NCBI RefSeq assembly: GCF_001280125.1
Contig: NZ_LGEG01000228.1
Coordinates: 1-55,464 of the forward strand
DNA length: 55,464 bases
Reading direction: 5' to 3'
Source of the DNA: Streptomyces sp. NRRL F-6492
GTDB taxonomy: Bacteria; Actinomycetota; Actinomycetes; Streptomycetales; Streptomycetaceae
Position 1 is the stretch's first letter, and each line of letters opens with the position of its first letter. Positions 26,523 to 35,512 of the stretch are shown here, piece after piece. The position numbers were made by a program, and so were the translations under genes. The notes under the pieces were generated by a model. It was not told where the DNA came from, ran no database searches, and was given only the letters and a program-made list of their open reading frames with translations.

Positions 26523-28840
26523 CCGTCCCGCCGGTCGCCGGGCGCGACCCGTTCGGCGGTACGGGGGACGGCGGAGGCGTCGGGCTCCGGGCCCGCGTCC
26601 GGGCCGGTGTTCCGGGCCGGGACCGCCTCCGGGCCCGCCTCCCCGGTCACGTACTCCTCCGGGCCGTCCGGCGCCGGTGACGCGGACGGCGGTTCCTCGG
26701 GCTCGGCGCCCGGCATCAGCCGGAGTTCGAAGTCCCGGGGCGGTGTCCCCGCCAGGGCCTCCCGGGTGAACCGGCCCCAGATCTCGGCGGGTTCCCCGCC
26801 CCCGGCGACCCGGGGCGAGCCGAGCGCCCCGTACAGGGGTTCCTGGTGTCCCGTCTCGGGGTCCTGGCCCATCAGCGCGACGACCGTGGCGAGGTCCGGG
26901 GTGTAGCCCGCGAACCAGGCGGCCTTGTCGTCCTCCGCCGTGCCGGTCTTGCCGGCCGCCGGGCGTCCGGCGGTCTGCGCGGCCGTTCCGGTGCCCGCCT
27001 CGACGACGCTCCTGAGGATCGACGTGGTGGTGTCGGCGGCCTCCCGGCTGACGGCCTGCCGGGGCCGGACGGCCGGCAGCGCCAGCTGCTCGCCGCCCCG
27101 GCTGACGCCCTCGACCAGGGTGTACGCGCCGAGTCTGCCGTGGGCGGCGAGCGTCGCGTACGCCGTGGCCATGTCCAGGACGCTGGCGGTGGCCGCGCCG
27201 AGCGCGATGGAGGGGGAGGCGGTGAGGTCGGGGGTGGAGCCGGGCACGCCGAGGGCGATCGCGGTCCGGCGCACGTGCGCGGGGCCGACGTCGACGGCCA
27301 TCTGGGCGTACACGGCGTTCACCGACAGGTCGGTGGCGGTGCCGACGGGGATCTCGCCGTAGCTCGCGTCGTCCTCGTTGGCGGGGTCGTACGGGCCGCC
27401 GTTCCAGCCCTCCACCGGGCGCCGGTTGGTCCCGTCGTACAGCGTGTACGGGGTGATGGGGCGGCCCCGCTGGGTCTGCGCGCCGTTCTGCACGGCCGCC
27501 GTGAAGACGAAGGGCTTGAAGGTGGAGCCGACCTGGTAGTCGCGGCGGGTGGCGTTGTTGACGTACTGCCGGGTGTAGTCGATCCCGCCGTACATCGCGA
27601 GGACCCGGCCGTCCGCCGGGTCGACGGCCGCCGCTCCGACGCGCACGAAGCGGTCGGCGGGGTTGCGGTCCGGGGCGAGCCGGGAGACGACCCGGTCCTC
27701 GACGGCCTCGGCGAGGGCCTCCTGCTTGGCGGGCTCCAGGGTGGTGGTGATCCGGAAGCCGCCGCCGGCGAGGGTCTTCTCGTCGACGATCCCGCGGCCG
27801 GTCAGGTACTCCTCGACGGCCTGGACGACGTAGCCGCGCTGCCCGGACAGGGCGGTGACGGCGCGTGCGGTCTGCGGGTCGGGGAAGCGGAGGGCGGCGC
27901 GGTCGGCCCGGTCCAGCCAGCCCTCGGTGACCATGCCGTCGAGGACGTAGTGCCAGCGGGCGACGGCCTTGGCGCGGTTCTCGGGGTGGGTGGTGACGTC
28001 GTAGGCGCTGGGGGCCTTGAGGAGGGCGGCGAGGTAGGCGCCCTCGGCGGTGTCGAGCCGCTCGACGTCCTTGCCGTAGTAGGCGCGGGCGGCGGCCTGC
28101 ACGCCGTAGGCGTTCCGTCCGAAGTAGCTGGTGTTCAGGTAGCCCTGGAGGATCTCCGCCTTGCTCTTCTCGCGGCCGAGCTTGATCGCGATGAAGAACT
28201 CCTTCGCCTTGCGGCTGAGGGTCTGCTCCTGGCCCAGGTAGTAGTTCTTGACGTACTGCTGGGTGATGGTGGAGCCGGACTGGCGGCCCTTGCCGGTGGC
28301 GGTGTTCCAGGCGGCGCGGACCATCGCCTTGGGGTCGACGGCGCGGGAGGTGGAGAAGTCGCGTTCCTCGGCGGCGAGGACGGACCGCTGGAGGGTGAGC
28401 GGGATCCGGTCGAGCCGGACGCTCTCGCGGTTGACCTCGCCGTCGCGGGCGAGGGGGGTGCCGTCCCGGTAGAGGTAGACGTTGGACTGGGCGACGGCGG
28501 TGGCGTTGGCGGGCGGGATCTCCACCAGGAGGTATCCGGCGGCGAAGGCGCCGGCGAGGAGCAGGCCGCCGAGGAGCAGGGTGCCGAGGAGGCGGCGGAG
28601 GAAGCGCCGGAAGGGGCCCCGACGGCGGTGTCGGCGGGAGTGCCGGCGGGCCGCGGCGGCCGTCGTCCGTCCGGGCGGGTGCAGGGTGGGATCCCTCGGG
28701 TCCCAGCCCCGGCGGGGCGTCCGGGAGGTGCCGCCCGGGTCGAAGCTCGTGCCGGAGCCCGCGCCGGGGTTCGCACCCGGGCTCGTACCAGGGCTCGTAC
28801 CCGGGTTCGTACCGGGGGAAGGGGACGGGGAAGGGGACAT
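26516..28840 (-). CDS. class A penicillin-binding protein (transglycosylase/transpeptidase)
   Basis: A 774-residue bifunctional peptidoglycan synthase. Residues 1-75 are a cytoplasmic Pro/Gly/Arg-rich tail, then a membrane helix (LLGTLLLGGLLLAGAFAAGYLLV). The GT51 domain has AAEERDFSTSRAVDPKAM, with the catalytic Glu, and STITQQYVKN. The transpeptidase has SxxK in GSTFKPF, SxN in DLSVNAVY and KTGTAE. The C-terminal 80 residues are acidic and disordered. The ATG at 28840 has only a weak GGGAT site; an upstream in-frame start at 28900 is possible. DNA repeats of GACGGGGAAGG type code the tail. Confidence 0.93.
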   Translation of the reverse strand: MSPSPSPSPGTNPGTSPGTSPGANPGAGSGTSFDPGGTSRTPRRGWDPRDPTLHPPGRTTAAAARRHSRRHRRRGPFRRFLRRLLGTLLLGGLLLAGAFAAGYLLVEIPPANATAVAQSNVYLYRDGTPLARDGEVNRESVRLDRIPLTLQRSVLAAEERDFSTSRAVDPKAMVRAAWNTATGKGRQSGSTITQQYVKNYYLGQEQTLSRKAKEFFIAIKLGREKSKAEILQGYLNTSYFGRNAYGVQAAARAYYGKDVERLDTAEGAYLAALLKAPSAYDVTTHPENRAKAVARWHYVLDGMVTEGWLDRADRAALRFPDPQTARAVTALSGQRGYVVQAVEEYLTGRGIVDEKTLAGGGFRITTTLEPAKQEALAEAVEDRVVSRLAPDRNPADRFVRVGAAAVDPADGRVLAMYGGIDYTRQYVNNATRRDYQVGSTFKPFVFTAAVQNGAQTQRGRPITPYTLYDGTNRRPVEGWNGGPYDPANEDDASYGEIPVGTATDLSVNAVYAQMAVDVGPAHVRRTAIALGVPGSTPDLTASPSIALGAATASVLDMATAYATLAAHGRLGAYTLVEGVSRGGEQLALPAVRPRQAVSREAADTTTSILRSVVEAGTGTAAQTAGRPAAGKTGTAEDDKAAWFAGYTPDLATVVALMGQDPETGHQEPLYGALGSPRVAGGGEPAEIWGRFTREALAGTPPRDFELRLMPGAEPEEPPSASPAPDGPEEYVTGEAGPEAVPARNTGPDAGPEPDASAVPRTAERVAPGDRRDGQ

Positions 28841-28987
28841 GGCATCCCATATTGCCGGTAATGGTCGAAAAGTCCTGAACGCGACTCGAATATCTCGCAT
28901 GTGACGTGAAAACGGGTCGCGGCGGACACCGCGCCCCCGCTAGGGTCGTGCGCTTCGTCTCCGCTCACCCCCCGGAAAGGGAGCCCC

Positions 28988-29791
28988 ATGCTGCGGCTGT
29001 ACGCGACGGTGGCCGCGGGCGGGTTCCGGCGCTACGCCACCTACCGGGTGGCGACGGCGGCGGGCGTCTTCACCAACAGCGTCTTCGGCCTCGTCCTCTC
29101 CTACACGTACATCGCCCTCTGGAACGAACGGCCGCACCTCGGCGGCTACTCCATGGACGACGCCCTCGCCTACGTGTGGATCGGGCAGGCCCTGCTCACC
29201 GTCTGCGGCCTGATGGGCGGCGGCTTCGAGGAGGAGCTGATCGAACGGATCAGGACCGGGGACATCGCCGTCGACCTCTACCGCCCCGCCGACCTCCAGG
29301 CCTGGTGGTTCTCGGCCAACGCGGGCCGGGCCGGCTTCCAGCTGCTCGGCCGGGGCGTCGCCCCGATGGCGCTCGGCGCGCTCGTCTTCGGCTTCACCCT
29401 GCCGTCCGGGCCCGGCGGCTGGGCGGCGTTCCTGCTCGCGGTGGTCCTGGGCTCGGTGGTCGGCTTCGCGCTCTGGTACCTGGTGGCGATGAGCGCGTTC
29501 TGGCTGCTCGACGGCCAGGGCGTGATGCAGGTGGCCTGGCTGGGCGGCCTGTTCTTCTCGGGGATGCTGCTCCCGCTGAACGTCTTCCCGGGCGCCCTGG
29601 GCGAGGTCGCCCGGATGCTGCCCTGGGCCTCCCTGCTCCAGGTCCCGGCCGACGTCTACCTGGGCAGGTACGAGGGCTGGGAGCTGGCGGGGGCGTACGC
29701 CTTCCAGGGCTGCTGGGCCCTGGCGCTGCTCGGCACGGGCCGGGCGGTGCAGGCGATGGCGACGCGGAAGGTGGTGGTGCAGGGTGGCTGA
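28988..29791 (+). CDS. ABC-2 type exporter permease, subunit 1
   Basis: A 267-residue, six-helix permease. It starts MLRLYATVAAGGFRRYATYRVATAAG, with the first helix GVFTNSVFGLVLSYTYIAL. A conserved cytoplasmic loop (FEEELIERIRTGDIAVDLYRPADLQ) resembles the DUF990/ABC-2 pair seen with LSLGQ-type ATPases. The ATG follows GGAAAGGGAG. It overlaps the next permease by 8 bases. The operon is permease-permease-ATPase-DUF445; the exported substrate is unknown. Confidence 0.88.
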   Translation: MLRLYATVAAGGFRRYATYRVATAAGVFTNSVFGLVLSYTYIALWNERPHLGGYSMDDALAYVWIGQALLTVCGLMGGGFEEELIERIRTGDIAVDLYRPADLQAWWFSANAGRAGFQLLGRGVAPMALGALVFGFTLPSGPGGWAAFLLAVVLGSVVGFALWYLVAMSAFWLLDGQGVMQVAWLGGLFFSGMLLPLNVFPGALGEVARMLPWASLLQVPADVYLGRYEGWELAGAYAFQGCWALALLGTGRAVQAMATRKVVVQGG

Positions 29792-30656
29792 GACGACGAC
29801 CGCGACCACCGTCGCAGGCACGGGGGACGACCCGTCCCGCGCCCACGACGGCCTCGGCGACTCCCTCCGTACGTACCGGATGGTGGCGGCCATGTGGATC
29901 CGCTCCACGATGACGTACCGCCTCTCCTTCGCCCTGACGCTCTTCAACAGCCTCTGCGTCACCTTCTTCGACTTCGTCGTCATCCTCCTGATGTTCGGCC
30001 GGGTGAAGGGGCTCGGCGGCTTCTCCTTCGCGGAGGTCGCCTTCCTGTACGGGACGGCCGGCACCGCCTTCGGGATCGCGGACCTGACGATGGGCTCGCT
30101 CCAGCGGATGGGGAGGCGGGTCAGGGACGGCTCCCTCGACACCTTCCTGATGCGCCCGGCGCCGCTGCTCGCGCAGGTCGCGGCGGACAAGTTCGCGCTG
30201 CGCCGCTTCGGCCGGGTCGCGCAGGCGCTGATCGTCCTGGTCTGGGGCCTGCTCCTGCTCGACGTGGACTGGACGCCGGTGAAGGCCGTGCTGCTGCCGG
30301 TGACGGTGGTCTGCGGGGCGGTGATCTTCGGCGCGGTGATGGTGATCGGCGCGTCCGCGCTCTTCTGGCTCCAGGACGCGGCCGAGGTCACCAACGCCTT
30401 CACGTACGGCGGGAACACCCTCCTCCAGTACCCGCCGACGGTCTTCGCGCAGGAGCTGGTGCGGGGCGTCGTCTACGTGGTGCCGCTGGCGTTCGTGAGC
30501 TGGCTGCCCGCCCTGTACGTGCTCGGCCGGCCGGCCCCGGCGGGGGTGCCGGACTGGGCGGCGTTCGCGTCGCCCTTGGTGGCGCTCGTCTGCTGCGGGG
30601 TCGCGGGCCTCGCCTGGCGGGCGGGAGTCCGCTCGTACCGATCGACGGGAAGCTGA
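29784..30656 (+). CDS. ABC-2 type exporter permease, subunit 2
   Basis: A 290-residue permease paired with the preceding one. It has an N-terminal cytosolic tail of about 35 residues, then TYRLSFALTLFNSLCVTFFDFVVILLMF as first helices. The loop GSLQRMGRRVRDGSLDTFLMRPAPLL mirrors the RTGDIAVDLYRPADL loop of subunit 1, suggesting a heterodimer. The GTG start lies inside the upstream gene, so coupling is likely. The ATPase begins 5 bases downstream. Confidence 0.88.
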   Translation: MAETTTATTVAGTGDDPSRAHDGLGDSLRTYRMVAAMWIRSTMTYRLSFALTLFNSLCVTFFDFVVILLMFGRVKGLGGFSFAEVAFLYGTAGTAFGIADLTMGSLQRMGRRVRDGSLDTFLMRPAPLLAQVAADKFALRRFGRVAQALIVLVWGLLLLDVDWTPVKAVLLPVTVVCGAVIFGAVMVIGASALFWLQDAAEVTNAFTYGGNTLLQYPPTVFAQELVRGVVYVVPLAFVSWLPALYVLGRPAPAGVPDWAAFASPLVALVCCGVAGLAWRAGVRSYRSTGS

Positions 30657-30660
30657 GGCC

Positions 30661-31650
30661 ATGACTCCGACCGAACCCTTCATCCACCTGGACGGGGTGG
30701 AGAAGACCTTCACGGTCCGCCGCAGGGCGGGCCTGGTCCGCCGGGAGAAACGGGAGGTCCGGGCGGTCGACGGGATCTCGTTCGGGGTGGAGCGCGGCGA
30801 GATGGTCGGCTACATCGGCCCCAACGGGGCCGGGAAGTCCACCACCATCAAGATGCTGACCGGCATCCTCACCCCCAGCGGGGGCCGGCTGCGGGTCGCG
30901 GGCATCGACCCGTCCCGCGAGCGCACCCGCCTCGCCCGGCGGATAGGGGTGGTCTTCGGCCAGCGGACCACGCTCTGGTGGGACCTGCCGCTGAGGGACT
31001 CGTACGAGCTGATGCACCGCATGTACCGCATCCCCGACGCCCGCTACCGCGAGAACCTCGACCGCTGCGTGGACCTCCTGGACCTGGGGGAACTGCTCGA
31101 CGTGCCGGTGCGGCAGCTCTCGCTCGGCCAGCGGATGCGGGGCGACGTCGCGGCGGCGCTGCTGCACGACCCCGAGGTGCTGTACCTGGACGAGCCGACG
31201 ATCGGCCTGGACGTGGTGTCGAAGGCGAAGGTGCGGGAGTTCCTGAAGGACCTGAACGGGGCGCGGGGCACGACGGTCCTCCTGACCACCCACGACCTGA
31301 CCGACATCGAGCAGCTCTGCTCCCGGGTGATGGTCATCGACCACGGGCGCCTGATGTACGACGGGGAACTGTCCGGCCTGCACGAGGTGGGCGAGAGCGA
31401 GCGGCTCCTGGTGGTGGACCTGGAGCGCGAACTCCCCCCGATCGACGTGCCCGGGGCCCGCTTCGTACGGGCGGAGGGACCCCGCCAGTGGCTCGCCTTC
31501 CCGGCGACGGAATCGGCGGCGCCGTTGGTCGCGGCGGTGGCGGCCGCGCATCCGCTCGTCGACCTGTCGGTGCGGGAACCGGACATCGAGGCGGTGATCG
31601 CGAAGATGTACGGGGGAACTCGGGAGGAGCGCCGGGAGTCCCTGAGGTAG
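30661..31650 (+). CDS. ABC-2 type exporter ATPase
   Basis: A 329-residue ATPase. Walker A is YIGPNGAGKSTTIKML, the signature is the LSLGQRMRGDVAAAL variant, Walker B is VLYLDEPTIGLD, and the H-loop is LTTHDLTDIEQLC. The last 90 residues form an accessory domain. The LSLGQRMR signature with two short permeases is the pattern of an uncharacterised exporter type. It is preceded by the two permease genes and followed after 11 bases by DUF445. Confidence 0.92.
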   Translation: MTPTEPFIHLDGVEKTFTVRRRAGLVRREKREVRAVDGISFGVERGEMVGYIGPNGAGKSTTIKMLTGILTPSGGRLRVAGIDPSRERTRLARRIGVVFGQRTTLWWDLPLRDSYELMHRMYRIPDARYRENLDRCVDLLDLGELLDVPVRQLSLGQRMRGDVAAALLHDPEVLYLDEPTIGLDVVSKAKVREFLKDLNGARGTTVLLTTHDLTDIEQLCSRVMVIDHGRLMYDGELSGLHEVGESERLLVVDLERELPPIDVPGARFVRAEGPRQWLAFPATESAAPLVAAVAAAHPLVDLSVREPDIEAVIAKMYGGTREERRESLR

Positions 31651-31661
31651 GAGGTCGACGC

Positions 31662-32930
31662 ATGGTGAGTTTCTCGTACACGGCCGCGGACGAGGAGAAG
31701 AGCAGAGGCGTCCGGCGCATGAAGGCGCTGGCGACGTCCCTGCTGCTCTTCGTGGCGGTGGTCTACGCACTGGCGACGTGGGCGCGGAACTCCGGGGCGG
31801 GAGCCTGGGCGGGGTACGTCGCGGCGGCGGCGGAGGCGGGCATGGTGGGCGCGCTCGCGGACTGGTTCGCGGTGACGGCCCTCTTCCGGCACCCGCTGGG
31901 GCTGCCGATCCCGCACACGGCGATCATCCCGAAGAAGAAGGACCAGCTGGGCACGTCGCTCGGCACCTTCGTCGGCGAGAACTTCCTCTCCGCCGACGTC
32001 GTACGGGGCAGGCTGACCGCCCTGGGCATCGGCGGCCGCCTGGGCGCCTGGCTGGCGGACCCCGCCCACGCCGACCGCGTGATCGCGGAGCTGTCCACGG
32101 CCCTGCGGGGCGCGCTGACGGTGCTGCGGGACTCGGACGTGCAGGCGGTGGTGGGAGAGGCGATCACCCGCAGGGCGGAGGCGGTGGAGATCGCGCCGCC
32201 GCTGGGCAAGACGCTGGAGAAGGTGGTCGACGACGGGGCGCACCGCCGGGCCGTGGACCTGGTCTGCACCCGGGCCCACGACTGGCTGGTCACCCACGGG
32301 GACTCGGTGATGGACGCGGTCCAGGGCGGGGCGCCGGGCTGGACCCCGCGCTTCGTGGACAAGCGCATCGGCGAGCGCGTCTACAAGGAACTGCTCCGCT
32401 TCGTCACGGAGATGCGGGACATGCCGGGGCACCCGGCGCGCGGCGCGATCGACCGCTTCCTGGCGGACTTCGCGATCGAGCTCCAGTCGGACACGGACAC
32501 CCGGGTCCGCGTCGAGCGCCTGAAGTCGGACCTGCTGGCCCGCCCGGAGGTCCAGGACGTCATCGCCTCCGCGTGGGCGTCGGTCCGCTCCCTGATCATC
32601 GCGGCGGCCGAGGACGACCACAGCCAGCTCCGCCTGCGCGCCCGCGCCTCCCTGATCTCCCTGGGCCGGCGCCTCTCCTCGGACGCCCGCCTCCGGGCGA
32701 AGGTCGACGGCTGGGCGGAGGACGCGGCGGCGTACCTCGTCACCACCTACCGCGACGAGATCACGTCCCTGATCACGGACACGGTCGCGAGCTGGGACGC
32801 CACCCAGACCTCGAAGAAGATCGAGGCGAACATCGGCCGCGACCTCCAGTTCATCCGCATCAACGGGACGGTGGTGGGAGCGCTGGCGGGGCTGCTGATC
32901 TACACGGTGAGCCACGGGTTGGGGGGCTGA
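31662..32930 (+). CDS. DUF445 family membrane protein
   Basis: A 422-residue protein of the DUF445/YjiN family. There is a membrane helix at MKALATSLLLFVAVVYALATW, then the family signature GMVGALADWFAVTALFRHPLGLPIPHTAIIP. A long helical region follows, and a closing helix (GTVVGALAGLLIYTVS). The start follows AGGAGG by 7-8 bases and the gene trails the ABC exporter operon by 11 bases, so it is probably co-transcribed. Its function is unknown. Confidence 0.9.
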   Translation: MVSFSYTAADEEKSRGVRRMKALATSLLLFVAVVYALATWARNSGAGAWAGYVAAAAEAGMVGALADWFAVTALFRHPLGLPIPHTAIIPKKKDQLGTSLGTFVGENFLSADVVRGRLTALGIGGRLGAWLADPAHADRVIAELSTALRGALTVLRDSDVQAVVGEAITRRAEAVEIAPPLGKTLEKVVDDGAHRRAVDLVCTRAHDWLVTHGDSVMDAVQGGAPGWTPRFVDKRIGERVYKELLRFVTEMRDMPGHPARGAIDRFLADFAIELQSDTDTRVRVERLKSDLLARPEVQDVIASAWASVRSLIIAAAEDDHSQLRLRARASLISLGRRLSSDARLRAKVDGWAEDAAAYLVTTYRDEITSLITDTVASWDATQTSKKIEANIGRDLQFIRINGTVVGALAGLLIYTVSHGLGG

Positions 32931-32999
32931 GCCCCTTCGCCGTGGTGCGGGCTCGGCCCTTGCCGTGCGGGGCCCCAGCCCGTGCCCCGCGCGGTCGTC

Positions 33000-33302
33000 T
33001 CAGCCCTTGTCGCGGGTGACGGCCCAGGAGGCGGCAGCGACGGCCCCGGCGACGGAGAACACGGCGGGCCAGGCCCCGACCTTCTTCGCGAGCGGGTGCG
33101 ACCCGGCGAACGCGGCGACGTAGGCGGACGTCAGCCCCACGGAGGCCTTCGCCCCGCCCACCCGCTGCCACTCCCGCGCGGCCACCCCGCCGGCCACGGC
33201 GAGCACGGCCCCGCCGAGCGGCCGCTTCTTGGTCCACCGCGCGACGGCGTACCCGCCGACGAGTCCGGCGGCGGCGGTGAGGGGGGAGGGGATGCGGGGC
33301 AT
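33000..33302 (-). CDS. small conserved membrane protein
   Basis: A 100-residue protein starting MPRIPSPLTAAAGLVGGYAVARW, with three weakly hydrophobic Ala/Gly/Val segments and a basic KKRPLGG loop. It ends WAVTRDKG. It resembles short conserved Streptomyces membrane proteins with no assigned role. The 69-base gap to DUF445 holds no clear terminator. Confidence 0.7.
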   Translation of the reverse strand: MPRIPSPLTAAAGLVGGYAVARWTKKRPLGGAVLAVAGGVAAREWQRVGGAKASVGLTSAYVAAFAGSHPLAKKVGAWPAVFSVAGAVAAASWAVTRDKG

Positions 33303-33379
33303 GGCGGGGCCTTTCGGTTCGGCGGGTCGACGGTTCGTCCTCCGAGCCTACGAGGTGCGGGCGGGGCCCTTGCGGGGGG

Positions 33380-34348
33380 TCAGGACGCGACGGGGGTACG
33401 GGCGGCACACCGGGCGCACAGCTTCTCGTCCCCGACGGGCCGGAACAGCATCGGCTGGACGTGGTCGCCGGAGCACTCGCGCGCGCCTTCGAGCCGCGGG
33501 GACAGCCGGGGTCCGGACGGCGGTGACACGAGCTGGGGTAGGACGCGGGGCGGCACGTCGCGGAGCAGGTACCGGACCAGCCCGCCGGGCCGGTGTACGG
33601 GCGTCCCGGCGCCGGGCAGGCCGCGCAGGACGTGCTCGTGGACGTCGACGGAGGTGTGCCCGGCGTCGAGCCAGCGCGCGGCGAGCCGGGCGAGTTCGTC
33701 GCGCATGCCGGGCGGGATGTTCCGCAGGGCGGGGGAGAGGAGCGGCAGCGCGCCGACGAGCGCGCGGGCCTCTTCCTGCCGGGGGCCGGCGACGCGTACG
33801 GGCTCGTCGCCCGGCTCGTCGCCCGGCCTGTCGCCCGGCTCGTCGCCCGGCTCGTCGGCCACCGACGGAAGGTTGGAGGTGTTCTCTACGGGTTCTTTCT
33901 CTGGATGACCGCCGGTCGACGGGGTCTCCGGTGCACCGGCGGCCGGTACACCGACGGCTCGATTCCGAGGACTCGGTGCGACCTGCGGGAACACCCGGTC
34001 CTCGCAGGTGGAGAGGGGTGTCCCGGCGAGGATCTTGGCGGCCTCGTCGGCGGTCAAGGGGGTGCTGGAGACGAGCTGTTGGGTGATCCAATGCCCACCG
34101 GCCCCTTGGACCCGCCGCTCGTGCACGAACCCCTCCGCCTTGAGCTGCCGCTTGGCGCGCCCGAAGGCACGCGCCCCGATCCGGGCACGCTCGGCGGTCC
34201 GGGAGAGCGATTCCCGGGCTCCCCGGGGAAGCGACAGCTGCCAGGTGAGAAGACGCACGGCGTCGGAGTTGAGGCGGGGGTGCCGGATGATCTCGTGCGA
34301 GTACTGGCCGAAGGCGCGGGAGGGCGCGATAACGTTGCGGTAGATCAC
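33380..34348 (-). CDS. winged-helix DNA-binding protein with C-terminal cysteine cluster
   Basis: About 322 residues from the GTG at 34348 (V-IYRNVIAPSRAFGQYSHEII). An upstream in-frame GTG at 34453 would add 35 residues, but TTGACA at 34444-34439 looks like a promoter element and favours the shorter form. Residues 25-95 read as a winged-helix/HTH (SDAVRLLTWQLSLP, LSRTAERARIGARAFGRAKRQLKAEGFVHE). A GDEP repeat linker follows (residues 185-205), then a C-terminal C/H/C/C cluster (ECSGDH...KLCARC). It resembles replication or plasmid-type regulators of Streptomyces; I cannot name it. Confidence 0.65.
   Translation of the reverse strand: MIYRNVIAPSRAFGQYSHEIIRHPRLNSDAVRLLTWQLSLPRGARESLSRTAERARIGARAFGRAKRQLKAEGFVHERRVQGAGGHWITQQLVSSTPLTADEAAKILAGTPLSTCEDRVFPQVAPSPRNRAVGVPAAGAPETPSTGGHPEKEPVENTSNLPSVADEPGDEPGDRPGDEPGDEPVRVAGPRQEEARALVGALPLLSPALRNIPPGMRDELARLAARWLDAGHTSVDVHEHVLRGLPGAGTPVHRPGGLVRYLLRDVPPRVLPQLVSPPSGPRLSPRLEGARECSGDHVQPMLFRPVGDEKLCARCAARTPVAS
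33803..33860. repeat. 12-bp tandem repeat coding the GDEP linker
   Basis: CTCGTCGCCCGG occurs four times in tandem (third copy CCTGTCGCCCGG) plus a partial fifth, encoding GDEP/GDRP in the winged-helix gene. Such arrays vary in length between strains. Confidence 0.8.
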
Positions 34349-34459
34349 TGTGGGTCCTGTCCACTGGTGGTTCAGGCCCTCGCTGACGGGTGCAACCGTC
34401 GACGGGGGCCGTTTTACGCGACCGTACAGCACGCAGAGTGTCAAGGTGGACACACCGGG

Positions 34460-34487
34460 TGAAGATCACCTGTGTGGGTGATCTTCA
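34460..34487 (-). terminator. 11-bp inverted repeat after the TrmO-like gene
   Basis: TGAAGATCACC (34460-34470) and GGTGATCTTCA (34477-34487) form a perfect stem with loop TGTGTG. It lies 36 bases 3' of the TrmO-like stop and just upstream of the winged-helix gene promoter, so it could be a terminator or an operator. Confidence 0.6.
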
Positions 34488-34522
34488 GGGCCCCGGCACC
34501 ACTACGGCACCTGCACGTCTCC

Positions 34523-35008
34523 TCAACGCTCGGAGGCGTCCCGCCAGTAGTCCGCCAGCATCTCGCCCGGCCACGCCGGCTGGGCGACGGGCCCCCGGGG
34601 AAGCATCTCCTGGAACACGGCCACGAGGTCGACGACTTGGGTCCCCTCGTCGGCGTCGAGGTCCGTGACGTACAGATCGAGCCCGTCGACCTTGAGCAGC
34701 CTGGGGAAAGAGGTCGCGAGCCGGGCCGGTCGCCGGTGGTTGTGGTGCACGAAGGTCCCGGTCGCCGGCCAGGCGGGGTTGTCCCGGGGGCTGCGGGCGT
34801 GGAGGGCGACGTCGTCCGGGGAGCCGAGGTTGAAGAACCACGTGACTTGGAGGTGGGAGAACTCCTCGATCCCCCGCAGCGTCTCCACGGGAAACTCCGG
34901 CCTCAGCCGGATGATCGACTCCACCCCGCCCTTGAAGTCGTCGAGCTTCCCGCTGTGACCCCCGACGACGTCGGCGATGACCGGCACCTCGATGAACTCA
35001 CCGGACAC
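34523..35008 (-). CDS. TrmO/TsaA-like SAM-dependent tRNA methyltransferase family protein
   Basis: A 161-residue protein with the TsaA/YaeB fold: EFIEVPVIADVVGGHSGKLDDF, FSHLQVTWFFN, then RPARLATSFPRLLKVDGLDLYVTDLDADEGTQVVDL, the most conserved stretch of the family. TrmO methylates t6A37 of some tRNAs. This protein is the short actinobacterial form, so a different substrate is possible. GTG start behind GGAGAGGAGA. The creatininase fragment lies 25 bases upstream, so both were probably one operon. Confidence 0.75.
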   Translation of the reverse strand: MSGEFIEVPVIADVVGGHSGKLDDFKGGVESIIRLRPEFPVETLRGIEEFSHLQVTWFFNLGSPDDVALHARSPRDNPAWPATGTFVHHNHRRPARLATSFPRLLKVDGLDLYVTDLDADEGTQVVDLVAVFQEMLPRGPVAQPAWPGEMLADYWRDASER

Positions 35009-35033
35009 GTTCTCGTCTCCTCTCCTCTTCCTG

Positions 35034-35498
35034 TCACTTCTGGCGAGGGAGCCCCCGCGACCCGGCCTCCGCCTGTTCGCCCAGCGCGGTGAGGTGCTGA
35101 TCGAAACTCTGCCGGAGGCTCTCCAGCACCGCTTTCCCCTTGTCGGCCGTGGCATGGGAAGGAAACCCGATCACCCCGGTCCGGGTGTAGGGCCCCACAC
35201 CGTGCACGAGGAGGTGCGACCTGTCGCCACCGTCGTGGTCGGCGTCGGCGTACCCCTCTCCCACCAGCTCGGGAGCGGCGTGCAGCAGGATCGACGTCTC
35301 TATCTCACCGGCGTGCATGTCAGCGTGCCGGTCCGACACCAGGCCACCGTCGTCCCTGGCCCGGTCCCAGTCGGCGCCGAGGGGGAAGAGCGAGACGGCG
35401 GGGCCGTCGACGTTGGCTTCCTGCGCCAGGTTCGACAGCACGTAGTTCCCGCCGTGGCCGTTGACGATCACCAGCTTGTGGATACCGGAGAGGCTACG
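35034..35498 (-). pseudogene. creatininase family amidohydrolase, N-terminal half missing
   Basis: The frame reads SLSGIHKLVIVNGHGGNYVLSN and HADMHAGEIETSILLHA to the normal C-terminus, a typical creatininase (MftE-like) second half. The first half, with the conserved N-terminal metal ligands, is absent: in-frame sequence upstream reaches TGA at 35534-35532 without homology. The only possible start is the GTG at 35471, inside the core strand. I read it as truncated by a rearrangement near 35500, next to the defence island. Confidence 0.75.
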
Positions 35499-35512
35499 CG
35501 GAACGGTGGGGT

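Noticed and set aside
34411..34444. Complete promoter for the winged-helix gene
   Set aside because: A perfect TTGACA is present on the minus strand at 34444-34439, but no TAnnnT hexamer lies 16-19 bases beyond it, so only the -35-like element is noted.
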